A stretch of 64,000 nucleotides of DNA from Citrobacter rodentium NBRC 105723 = DSM 16636 (GTDB lineage: Bacteria > Pseudomonadota > Gammaproteobacteria > Enterobacterales > Enterobacteriaceae), in assembly GCF_021278985.1 (NCBI RefSeq), contig NZ_CP082833.1, positions 3,844,001 to 3,908,000 on the forward strand, read 5' to 3'. Numbering within the stretch: the first letter of the stretch is position 1; each line of letters opens with the position of its first letter. Below are positions 52,422 through 60,501 of the stretch, one piece after another. A program made the position numbers and the translations under genes. A model generated the notes under the pieces. It worked only from the letters and a program-made list of their open reading frames with translations, was not told the DNA's origin and did no database searches.

Positions 52422-53567
52422 ATGAGCAAGACATTTGCCCGCAGCAGCCTGTGCGCGCTCAGTATGACGCTGATAGCCGCCCATGCCGCCGAACCGCCCA
52501 CAGCGTCAGATAAACCGGAAGGTCGCCTCGATATTATCGCCTGGCCCGGTTATATCGAACGCGGGCAGACCGATAAGCAATATGACTGGGTGACGCAGTT
52601 TGAAAAAGAGACCGGTTGCGCGGTGAATGTTAAAACCGCCGCCACCTCCGATGAGATGGTCAGCCTGATGGCGAAGGGCGGTTACGATCTGGTGACGGCC
52701 TCTGGCGATGCCTCGCTGCGCCTGATTATGGGCAAACGCGTCCAGCCGATTAATACCGCGCTTATCGCCAACTGGCAGAGCATCGATCCGCGCGTGGCGA
52801 AAGGCGAGTGGTTTAACGTTAACGGCAAAGTGTACGGTACGCCGTATCAGTGGGGACCCAACCTGCTGATGTACAACAGCAAAACGTTCCCGACGCCGCC
52901 GGACAGCTGGCAGGTGGTGTTCGTCGAGCAGACTCTGCCGGACGGTAAAAGCAATAAGGGCCGGGTGCAGGCTTATGACGGGCCGATCTATATTGCCGAC
53001 GCCGCGCTGTTTGTCAAAGCCACCCAGCCGCAGCTGGGCATTGACGATCCGTATCAGCTTACCGAAGAGCAGTATCAGGCGGTGCTGAAAGTGCTGCGCG
53101 ATCAGCACAGCCTGATCCACCGCTACTGGCATGACACCACCGTGCAAATGAGCGATTTCAAAAACGAAGGGGTGGTTGCCTCCAGCGCCTGGCCCTATCA
53201 GGCGAATGCGCTGAAAAGCGAAGGGCAGCCTGTCGCCACCGTGTTTCCGAAAGAAGGCGTCACCGGCTGGGCGGATACCACCATGCTGCACAGTGAGGCT
53301 AAACATCCTGTGTGCGCCTATAAGTGGATGAACTGGTCGCTGACGCCGAAAGTGCAGGGCGATGTCGCGGCATGGTTTGGATCGCTGCCGGTGGTGGCGG
53401 AGGGCTGCAAGGCCAGCACGCTGCTCGGCGAAAAAGGGTGCGAAACGAACGGCTACGGCAACTTTGATAAAATTGCCTTCTGGAAAACGCCGATCGCCGA
53501 AGGCGGAAAATATGTCCCATACAGCCGCTGGACGAAGGATTACATCGCCATTATGGGTGGTCGTTGA
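52422..53567 (+). CDS. ydcS: Periplasmic solute-binding protein YdcS
   Basis: 381 residues, the E. coli length, nearly identical. The signal peptide ends at AHAA. It is a PotD/PotF-like type 2 periplasmic binding fold (LDIIAWPGYIERGQTDKQYD, PYQWGPNLLMYNSKTFP) for polyamine-type ligands. E. coli YdcS is also reported to have poly-3-hydroxybutyrate synthase activity. It is the first gene of ydcSTUV-patD, followed after 16 bases by ydcT. A strong GACAGGAGTAAC site precedes the ATG. Confidence 0.96.
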   Translation: MSKTFARSSLCALSMTLIAAHAAEPPTASDKPEGRLDIIAWPGYIERGQTDKQYDWVTQFEKETGCAVNVKTAATSDEMVSLMAKGGYDLVTASGDASLRLIMGKRVQPINTALIANWQSIDPRVAKGEWFNVNGKVYGTPYQWGPNLLMYNSKTFPTPPDSWQVVFVEQTLPDGKSNKGRVQAYDGPIYIADAALFVKATQPQLGIDDPYQLTEEQYQAVLKVLRDQHSLIHRYWHDTTVQMSDFKNEGVVASSAWPYQANALKSEGQPVATVFPKEGVTGWADTTMLHSEAKHPVCAYKWMNWSLTPKVQGDVAAWFGSLPVVAEGCKASTLLGEKGCETNGYGNFDKIAFWKTPIAEGGKYVPYSRWTKDYIAIMGGR

Positions 53568-53583
53568 TTCACTGGGGTGATTT

Positions 53584-54597
53584 ATGACGTACGCAGTGGA
53601 GTTCGACAACGTTTCCCGCCTGTACGGCGACGTGCGGGCAGTTGATGGCGTTAATATGGCGATAAAAGACGGGGAGTTTTTCTCGATGCTCGGTCCTTCC
53701 GGCTCAGGTAAAACCACCTGTCTGCGCCTGATCGCCGGATTCGAACAGCTCTCCGGCGGTTCCATCACGCTGTTTGGCCGCCAGGCGCGCGATCTGCCGC
53801 CCTGGGAACGGGATGTAAACACCGTTTTTCAGGACTATGCGCTGTTCCCGCATATGTCGATTCTCGACAATGTGGCTTACGGCCTGATGGTCAAAGGCAT
53901 GGATAAGAAACAGCGCCATGCGAAGGCCCGCGAGGCGCTGGAAAAAGTCGCGCTGGGGTTTGTGCATGGGCGTAAGCCGTCCCAGCTCTCCGGCGGGCAG
54001 CGCCAGCGGGTGGCGATTGCCCGAGCGCTGGTCAATGAGCCGCGCGTACTGCTGCTCGACGAACCGCTCGGCGCGCTCGATCTCAAGCTGCGCGAGCAGA
54101 TGCAACTGGAGCTGAAAAAGCTTCAGCAGTCGCTAGGTATCACCTTTATATTCGTCACGCACGATCAGGGCGAGGCGCTGTCGATGTCCGATCGGGTGGC
54201 GGTCTTTAATAACGGCCGCATTGAGCAGGTCGATTCACCGCACGCGCTCTATTTACGCCCGCGCACCCCGTTTGTCGCGGGCTTCGTCGGCACTTCTAAC
54301 GTCTTCGATCCGGCAATGTCCGACCGGCTGTGCGGAATGACGGGCAGCTATTCGCTGCGGCCTGAGCATATCCGGCTGAACGTTCCCGGCGAGATACAGG
54401 CGCAGGGGATTATTCAGGCAGTGCAGTATCAGGGAGCGGCGACCCGTTTCGAACTGAAACTGTCCGGCGGCGAAAGGTTGCTGGTCAGCCAGGCTAACCA
54501 GTCAGGCGAAGCGCTGTCGGCGACGCTGTCCCCCGGCCAACCGGTGATGGCGTCGTGGCCGCGCGAGGTAATGGTGCCGCTGGCGGAGGAGAGGTGA
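53584..54597 (+). CDS. ydcT: ABC transporter ATPase YdcT
   Basis: 337 residues. Walker A is GPSGSGKTTC, the Q-loop is FQDYALFPH, the signature LSGGQRQRVAIARAL, Walker B VLLLDEPLGALD, and the H-loop FVTHDQ. A C-terminal TOBE domain follows, as in PotA-type spermidine/putrescine importers. It powers uptake through YdcU and YdcV. ydcU begins at the next base after its stop. Confidence 0.96.
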   Translation: MTYAVEFDNVSRLYGDVRAVDGVNMAIKDGEFFSMLGPSGSGKTTCLRLIAGFEQLSGGSITLFGRQARDLPPWERDVNTVFQDYALFPHMSILDNVAYGLMVKGMDKKQRHAKAREALEKVALGFVHGRKPSQLSGGQRQRVAIARALVNEPRVLLLDEPLGALDLKLREQMQLELKKLQQSLGITFIFVTHDQGEALSMSDRVAVFNNGRIEQVDSPHALYLRPRTPFVAGFVGTSNVFDPAMSDRLCGMTGSYSLRPEHIRLNVPGEIQAQGIIQAVQYQGAATRFELKLSGGERLLVSQANQSGEALSATLSPGQPVMASWPREVMVPLAEER

Positions 54598-55542
54598 ATG
54601 GCGATGAACGTTCTTTCTCCGCCTGCGCAGCCGGGCAGCTGGCATAAGCTCTCCGCCTTTTTCTGGCGTCATTCCGGCCTGGGGCTGTTTTTGCTGTTGC
54701 TTGGCCCGCTGATGTGGTTTGGCATCGTCTACTTCGGCTCCCTGTTGACGTTGCTGTGGCAAGGCTTTTACACCTTTGACGACTTCACCATGTCGGTCAC
54801 GCCGGATCTGACGCTAGCTAACCTGCGCGCGCTGTTTAATCCGGCCAACTACGACATTATTCTGCGCACATTGACAATGGCGCTGGCGGTCACGGTCGCC
54901 TGCGCGATCCTGGCGTTTCCGATGGCGTGGTATATGGCACGCTATACCCACGGCAAGCTGAAAGCGTTTTTCTACATCGCGGTGATGCTGCCGATGTGGG
55001 CGAGTTATATCGTCAAAGCCTATGCCTGGACGCTGCTGCTGGCGAAGGATGGCGTGGCGCAGTGGTTTTTAAGCCATCTCGGGCTGGAACCGCTATTGCT
55101 CAGCTTGCTGTCGCTACCTGGCGTGGGCGGGAACACGCTTTCCACCTCGGGTATCGGGCGCTTTCTGGTGTTTGTCTATATCTGGCTGCCGTTTATGATC
55201 CTGCCGGTACAGGCGGCGCTGGAGCGTCTGCCGCCGTCACTGTTGCAGGCTTCCGCCGACCTGGGCGCCCGACCCCGGCAGACCTTCCGCTATGTGGTGC
55301 TGCCGCTCGCCGTTCCGGGGATCGCCGCCGGTTCCATCTTTACCTTTTCGCTGACGCTGGGCGATTTTATCGTCCCTCAGCTTGTGGGGCCGCCGGGCTA
55401 TTTTATCGGCAATATGGTCTACTCCCAGCAGGGGGCGATCGGCAATATGCCGATGGCGGCGGCGTTCACGCTGGTTCCCATCGTACTGATAGCCCTTTAT
55501 CTGGCGTTCGTGAAGCGCCTGGGAGCGTTCAATGCACTCTGA
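54598..55542 (+). CDS. ydcU: ABC transporter permease YdcU
   Basis: 314 residues with six membrane helices and the permease EAA loop (ASADLGARPRQTFRYVVLPL), as in PotB. The start at 54598 follows GGAGGAGAGG at the ydcT end; a second ATG two codons later is possible. It overlaps ydcV by 11 bases. It forms half of the membrane channel of the YdcSTUV importer. Confidence 0.96.
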   Translation: MAMNVLSPPAQPGSWHKLSAFFWRHSGLGLFLLLLGPLMWFGIVYFGSLLTLLWQGFYTFDDFTMSVTPDLTLANLRALFNPANYDIILRTLTMALAVTVACAILAFPMAWYMARYTHGKLKAFFYIAVMLPMWASYIVKAYAWTLLLAKDGVAQWFLSHLGLEPLLLSLLSLPGVGGNTLSTSGIGRFLVFVYIWLPFMILPVQAALERLPPSLLQASADLGARPRQTFRYVVLPLAVPGIAAGSIFTFSLTLGDFIVPQLVGPPGYFIGNMVYSQQGAIGNMPMAAAFTLVPIVLIALYLAFVKRLGAFNAL

Positions 55543-56338
55543 ACGCGCACCGTTTTTACTCCGGCTGGCGGCATGGGGCGGGGTAGTTTTCCTGCATTTC
55601 CCCATCCTGATTATCGCCGCCTATGCGTTTAACACCGAAGAGGCCGCCTTCAGCTTTCCGCCGCAGGGGCTGACCCTGCGCTGGTTCAGCGTGGCCGCTC
55701 AGCGCAGCGATATTCTGGAAGCTGTGACGTTGTCACTAAAAATCGCTGCTTTATCGACGGCTATCGCGCTGGTACTCGGCACGCTGGCCGCGGCGGCGCT
55801 CTGGCGGCGGGATTTCTTCGGTAAAAACGCCATCTCGCTGCTGCTGCTGTTGCCGATTGCCTTACCGGGCATTGTCACCGGGCTGGCGCTCCTTACCGCC
55901 TTTAAAAGCGTGGGGCTGGAGCCGGGATTTTTAACCATCGTGGTCGGCCACGCGACCTTTTGCGTGGTGGTGGTGTTTAACAACGTCATTGCCCGCTTCC
56001 GGCGTACCGCCTGGAGCTTAGTGGAGGCTTCGATGGATCTCGGCGCGAACGGCTGGCAAACCTTCCGCTATGTGGTGCTGCCCAATCTGGGATCGGCGCT
56101 GCTGGCCGGTGGGATGCTGGCGTTTGCGCTGTCGTTCGATGAGATCATCGTGACGACGTTTACGGCAGGTCATGAACGGACGCTGCCGCTGTGGTTGCTC
56201 AACCAGTTAGGCCGTCCCCGTGACGTGCCGGTGACGAACGTCGTGGCGCTGCTGGTGATGCTGGTGACAACCCTGCCAATTTTAGGGGCCTGGTGGCTAA
56301 CGCGTGAAGGCGACAGCGTCGCCGGAAACGGTAAATAA
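55532..56338 (+). CDS. ydcV: ABC transporter permease YdcV
   Basis: 268 residues, PotC-like, with six helices and the EAA loop EASMDLGANGWQTFRYVVLP. It partners YdcU. Its first codons lie inside ydcU, so the two are made in equal amounts. The last few residues (GDSVAGNGK) extend slightly past the E. coli protein. patD follows after 21 bases. Confidence 0.95.
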   Translation: MHSERAPFLLRLAAWGGVVFLHFPILIIAAYAFNTEEAAFSFPPQGLTLRWFSVAAQRSDILEAVTLSLKIAALSTAIALVLGTLAAAALWRRDFFGKNAISLLLLLPIALPGIVTGLALLTAFKSVGLEPGFLTIVVGHATFCVVVVFNNVIARFRRTAWSLVEASMDLGANGWQTFRYVVLPNLGSALLAGGMLAFALSFDEIIVTTFTAGHERTLPLWLLNQLGRPRDVPVTNVVALLVMLVTTLPILGAWWLTREGDSVAGNGK

Positions 56339-56359
56339 ACCAAGATACGGGAAATTGCT

Positions 56360-57784
56360 ATGCAACAACGATTACTGATTAACGGCGAGCTGGTCAGCGG
56401 CGAAGGTGAAAAGCAGCCGGTCTATAACCCGGCGACCGGCGAGGTGCTGCTGGAAATTGCCGAAGCGTCTGCGGCTCAGGTGGACGCCGCCGTCTGTGCC
56501 GCCGACCGGGCGTTTCACGAATGGGGACGAACCACACCGAAAGCACGCAGTGAAATGCTGCTTAAACTGGCGGAGGCGATAGAGCAGAATGCGCAGGCGT
56601 TTGCCGCGCTGGAATCCCGCAACTGCGGCAAACCGTTGCACTGCGCGCTCAATGATGAGATCCCGGCGATTGTCGATGTGTTCCGCTTTTTCGCCGGCGC
56701 TGCCCGCTGTCTGAATGGCCTGGCGGCGGGAGAGTATCTGGAAGGACATACCTCGATGATCCGCCGCGACCCGGTCGGGGTGGTCGCTTCGATCGCCCCC
56801 AGGAACTATCCTCTGATGATGGCGGCCTGGAAGCTGGCGCCCGCGCTGGCCGCCGGTAACTGCGTGGTGCTTAAGCCTTCTGAAATTACTCCACTGACGG
56901 CGCTGAAGCTGGGCGAGCTGGCGAAAGATATTTTCCCGCCGGGCGTGCTCAACATCCTGTTCGGCAGAGGCAAAACGGTCGGCGATCCGCTGACCGGACA
57001 TAAAAAAGTCCGCATGGTGTCATTAACCGGCTCGATTGCCACCGGAGAGCATATTATTAGCCACACCGCGCCATCCGTGAAGCGTATGCATATGGAGCTG
57101 GGCGGTAAAGCGCCGGTGATTGTGTTTGACGATGCCGATATTGACGCCGTTGTGGAAGGGGTACGCACCTTCGGATTCTATAACGCCGGACAGGACTGCA
57201 CTGCCGCCTGCCGAATTTACGCGCAAAAAGGCATTTACGACACGCTGGTTGAAAAGCTTGGCGCAGCGGTCGCCAGCCTGAAAGCAGGCTCTCCGAACGA
57301 TGAAGCCACTGAACTGGGGCCGCTGAGTTCGCAGGCGCATCTTGAAAGGGTTGCGAAGGCGGTTGCCGAGGCGGCGGCGCTTGAGCATATCAGCGTGGTG
57401 ACCGGCGGCCATAAAGTTGACGGTCCGGGCTACTATTTTGCGCCAACGCTGCTGGCAGGGGCAAAACAGGAGGATGCCATCGTGCAGCGCGAAGTCTTCG
57501 GCCCGGTGGTCAGCGTGACGCCGTTTGAGGATGAAGCGCAGGTACTGGAGTGGGCTAATGATTCGCAATACGGGCTGGCGTCATCGGTGTGGACACAGGA
57601 TGTCGGACGCGCGCACCGGATCAGCGCCAGACTGCAATACGGCTGCACGTGGGTAAATACCCATTTCATGCTGGTAAGCGAAATGCCGCACGGCGGTCAA
57701 AAGCTGTCGGGTTACGGTAAGGATATGTCACTTTATGGGCTGGAGGATTACACCGTTATCCGCCACGTAATGGTTAAACATTAA
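56360..57784 (+). CDS. patD: Gamma-aminobutyraldehyde dehydrogenase PatD with a PWN-to-PRN change
   Basis: 474 residues, the E. coli PatD (YdcW) length. It oxidises 4-aminobutyraldehyde, from putrescine transamination, to GABA with NAD+. The catalytic Cys (NAGQDCTAACRI) and Glu (MELGGKAPVI) are intact. However, the aldehyde-dehydrogenase motif that should read APWNYP reads APRNYP: codon AGG at 56801-56803 in place of TGG. The same motif is normal in AldA in this window (ILPWNFP). The Trp precedes the oxyanion-stabilising Asn and is nearly invariant, so activity may be reduced. The gene ends the ydcSTUV operon, which supplies the amine substrate. Confidence 0.95.
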   Translation: MQQRLLINGELVSGEGEKQPVYNPATGEVLLEIAEASAAQVDAAVCAADRAFHEWGRTTPKARSEMLLKLAEAIEQNAQAFAALESRNCGKPLHCALNDEIPAIVDVFRFFAGAARCLNGLAAGEYLEGHTSMIRRDPVGVVASIAPRNYPLMMAAWKLAPALAAGNCVVLKPSEITPLTALKLGELAKDIFPPGVLNILFGRGKTVGDPLTGHKKVRMVSLTGSIATGEHIISHTAPSVKRMHMELGGKAPVIVFDDADIDAVVEGVRTFGFYNAGQDCTAACRIYAQKGIYDTLVEKLGAAVASLKAGSPNDEATELGPLSSQAHLERVAKAVAEAAALEHISVVTGGHKVDGPGYYFAPTLLAGAKQEDAIVQREVFGPVVSVTPFEDEAQVLEWANDSQYGLASSVWTQDVGRAHRISARLQYGCTWVNTHFMLVSEMPHGGQKLSGYGKDMSLYGLEDYTVIRHVMVKH

Positions 57785-57830
57785 GGATCATTTACCACTA
57801 CGGCGGCTCGTGAAAAGATCGGCAGTCGAT

Positions 57831-57855
57831 GGCAGAGAGAAACGTTCTCTCTGCC
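57831..57855. terminator. Perfect 11-bp hairpin after patD
   Basis: GGCAGAGAGAA, a 3-base loop, and TTCTCTCTGCC. It sits 46 bases after the patD stop and 25 bases after the yncL stop on the other strand. There is no T-run, so it may be a Rho-assisted end or an mRNA stabiliser for both convergent genes. Confidence 0.6.
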
Positions 57856-57879
57856 AGTCTGCGCCGCAAGCACTCAAAA

Positions 57880-57975
57880 TTAAATAAACCAGCCAAATCT
57901 CAATGAGATAAGAGCAAAAAGGCCGACAGCAGCAAAGAGATTTATCAGGACTACGGTTCTACTGGAAACATTCAT
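57880..57975 (-). CDS. yncL: YncL, 31-residue membrane protein
   Basis: The minus-strand ATG at 57975 gives MNVSSRTVVLINLFAAVGLF then ALISLRFGWFI and stop. This differs from E. coli YncL by only a few conservative changes. It is one membrane helix with a short N-terminal tail. AAGGTGG lies just upstream. E. coli YncL is a stress-induced small inner-membrane protein without known function. Its place between patD and ortT is conserved. Confidence 0.9.
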   Translation of the reverse strand: MNVSSRTVVLINLFAAVGLFALISLRFGWFI

Positions 57976-58170
57976 TTTTGCCACCTTAAGTTATTGCCTC
58001 TTTTTGTATAGACCGGGTTTGCCTATTCCGCAATAAAACAAAGATGGGGTTAAACGTAAGCGGGTGATGAAAGGGGAAATGTTCCTCTGCAATAGCGATA
58101 AAACTTGATTTGCGTCAAAAAAAAGAGCATATTGCGCGCGTTTTATTCCTCTGGCCGGATGCCCCGTCAT

Positions 58171-58344
58171 ATGTCGCTGTATCAAAAAATGTTGGTTTTT
58201 TATGCCGTAATGGCTTCTGTCGCGTTTATCATCACCTGGTTTCTCTCGCGAGATAAAAAACGCATCCGCTTTCTCAGCGCTTTTCTGGTGGGCGCGACCT
58301 GGCCGATGAGCCTGCCGGTCGCGCTGCTGTTTTCGCTGTTTTAA
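58171..58344 (+). CDS. ortT: Membrane-damaging orphan toxin OrtT (GhoT family)
   Basis: 57 residues from the ATG at 58171 (MSLYQKMLVFYAVMA), the length of E. coli OrtT; the longer frame from 58105 adds unrelated residues. Two membrane helices with the family tail IRFLSAFLVGATWPMSLPVA are characteristic of GhoT/OrtT. These proteins depolarise the inner membrane; OrtT has no known antitoxin and is tied to stress from depleted amino acids or DNA precursors. It converges on srfC, whose coding region ends six bases after the ortT stop. Confidence 0.93.
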   Translation: MSLYQKMLVFYAVMASVAFIITWFLSRDKKRIRFLSAFLVGATWPMSLPVALLFSLF

Positions 58345-58350
58345 GCGCAA

Positions 58351-60501
58351 TCAGACATCAATCAGTAATGCCGCCAGTGCCTCTCTGTCCGCCCGGGTGA
58401 CATCCTGCGGATGCCGATAGCCCTTATTTTCATTCGCGCGGGTATATAACGCGACCAGCCAGTCATAGACATAGCGGCTGACGGCGTGCACCGGTTGTTC
58501 TTCCAGCTGTGTCAGACGCGCCATCGGCTGACGCGGCTCGGCGCTGAAAATCGCCGCGCCCTTTGCGATTCGGCTGGCGGGGCGATCGGCTTCCGCCACC
58601 TCCGCGTACCCAAGCCAGGCGATAAAGTTGGCGATACAGGCGTGCAGTTGCGCGCCGCAGTCCTCGTCGCGTTGCATAATCTGCTGTAGCTGGCGCGGGA
58701 GTCCCAGCCGATAGCTGGTGACAATCAGAATATCCGCGACGGCGCGGAGCGTGGCGGGCGTCAGTCCTGTGCGCCCGGCGTGGCTGTCATCGCGACTCCA
58801 CTGGCGAAGATGGTTGAGCCACATTCTGTGCGCCTGATAGCCGATCTCTTTGCTTTCCGTTTGCTGCGGGGCATCCTGCGTCCCGGCAAACAGATCTATC
58901 GCCTCGTTGAACAACCCGCTGACCGGTTCCTCGCGCGGCTGCTGCACGCGGAGCAGGGCTTCAAACTGCTGGACGTCGGGCAGCAGGCCATTCAGCAGAT
59001 CGCCATGATAAGCCGCCTGTTGTTGCAGATGGCGGATCGTCGTTTCAGCGCCGGGGGCGTCGTCCGGCTGCGCGGTCAGTAAATCACGAAGCTGGCGTCG
59101 ATGCTGGCTGCGCAGCGCCTGAAAACGCGCCTGACGCTGCGGCGAGGAGGTGGCCTGCGCCAGCCACTCGATCAGCCGTTGCAGACTGTTTTTATCCAGC
59201 GCCTGCAACGTGCCCCAGCGCTGTCCGGGTTTCCCCATCAGCTGCTGTACGGCTTCGTCCAGATTCTGCTGCATCGTAAAACGCGCATCCTGGGGCGTAA
59301 TCGCCCACACCACCCCCGGCAGCGCGGTTTCAAGTGCAGGCTGGGTGTCGCTTACCCAGTGAAGCAACGTTCTGGCGGTCGCGGTGGTTTGCCTGCGCGC
59401 GGCAGTGGCGTTACAAATCAACAGCACGTCAGGCTGTAGCTGCTGGCGATAATGCTCAAGCAGCCAGCCGAGCCGGGAGTGCCATAATGGTTGAACAGGC
59501 TCTAATGGCGCCACGGGAATATCCAGCAGGTCAACATCCTCCAGCACGCCATCCTCAACGCTCAGCACCAGTTCACGGGCGAGCAGCGCGAGCGCATCCT
59601 GCGTCAGGCTCACGGCGTTCTGCAACCGATCGCCAGCGATGGGGTGCACCACCACGTCGCTTTGCGCTTGTGGCGCGCTGAATGCCTCCTGTGACAAAAA
59701 GCTCTCGCCCGGCAAACCGAACCGATCGACTAGCAGGCTGAGCGGCGCAGCGACTTCTTCGGCATGACCGATCTGTTGCAGGATATGCGCCAGCCTCAGC
59801 CACTGCTGCGTCAGTTCAGGTTGTTCTCCCCACAGCAGCGACCAGATGCTGGCGCGGGTAGTGAGATCGACCATTGGCAACAGCAGAACGAACTGATGCC
59901 AGAGCGCATCATCAATCTGCTGCTTCGCTGAAGGCACCTGACGCTGCCAGAAGCGGGCTACCGTCGCCACCTCCTGCGCCGTCACGCCCGCGACCGGATG
60001 CAGCTGGCGCAATGACTGCCACTTTTCAAGCCGGGAGGTGATAATCGCTTTATCGGTCTGTCGGTAATCTGGCTGCGCGCAGGCCCTGGCGATAAAAATC
60101 TGCGCCAGTTCGGCTTCCGAAAGCAGGCGCAGACGCAGCGGCCAGTCGTCATCGGGACAGCTTTGTCGACGCGTAAAGCGCAGCGCCATATTGGCGGCGG
60201 CGTGTCCGGGATTAAGATGGGTGAAATAGTCGAAACTGCGCCCCGGCGTATTAACGGTTATTTTGCCGTTTTCGCCGCCGCAGAGCGCGGCGAGCAGATG
60301 CGCTTTAGCCGCCTGCGAATAGCCATACAGACCGATCGTGGCGCTGGAGCGCTGCGCCGCATCGAGAGCGGATTCCGTTGCCGCGGCGGCGTGCAGGCGG
60401 GTTAACAGCGCGTCCGCGTCGTCATCCAGCGTGACGGCATACTGGCGGGTGCGGTTCACCCACGCGATGGCGGCCTGAGTGGTGTTTAACGTCTTGCTCA
60501 T
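58351..60501 (-). CDS. srfC: SrfC, putative virulence effector (Virul_Fac family)
   Basis: 716 residues, matching Salmonella SrfC. Near residues 56-70 the sequence IGLYGYSQAAKAHLLAAL resembles a P-loop but lacks the standard GK[ST], so nucleotide binding is uncertain. The rest is largely helical, with Gln/Leu/Arg-rich segments and no signal peptide or membrane helix. It overlaps srfB by ATGA and is the last gene of srfABC. In Salmonella the locus was named for control by the virulence regulator SsrB; no secretion or biochemical role has been firmly shown. Confidence 0.9.
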   Translation of the reverse strand: MSKTLNTTQAAIAWVNRTRQYAVTLDDDADALLTRLHAAAATESALDAAQRSSATIGLYGYSQAAKAHLLAALCGGENGKITVNTPGRSFDYFTHLNPGHAAANMALRFTRRQSCPDDDWPLRLRLLSEAELAQIFIARACAQPDYRQTDKAIITSRLEKWQSLRQLHPVAGVTAQEVATVARFWQRQVPSAKQQIDDALWHQFVLLLPMVDLTTRASIWSLLWGEQPELTQQWLRLAHILQQIGHAEEVAAPLSLLVDRFGLPGESFLSQEAFSAPQAQSDVVVHPIAGDRLQNAVSLTQDALALLARELVLSVEDGVLEDVDLLDIPVAPLEPVQPLWHSRLGWLLEHYRQQLQPDVLLICNATAARRQTTATARTLLHWVSDTQPALETALPGVVWAITPQDARFTMQQNLDEAVQQLMGKPGQRWGTLQALDKNSLQRLIEWLAQATSSPQRQARFQALRSQHRRQLRDLLTAQPDDAPGAETTIRHLQQQAAYHGDLLNGLLPDVQQFEALLRVQQPREEPVSGLFNEAIDLFAGTQDAPQQTESKEIGYQAHRMWLNHLRQWSRDDSHAGRTGLTPATLRAVADILIVTSYRLGLPRQLQQIMQRDEDCGAQLHACIANFIAWLGYAEVAEADRPASRIAKGAAIFSAEPRQPMARLTQLEEQPVHAVSRYVYDWLVALYTRANENKGYRHPQDVTRADREALAALLIDV

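Noticed and set aside
52506..53822. 438-codon frame on the minus strand
   Set aside because: Antisense to ydcS and the start of ydcT, both certain genes.
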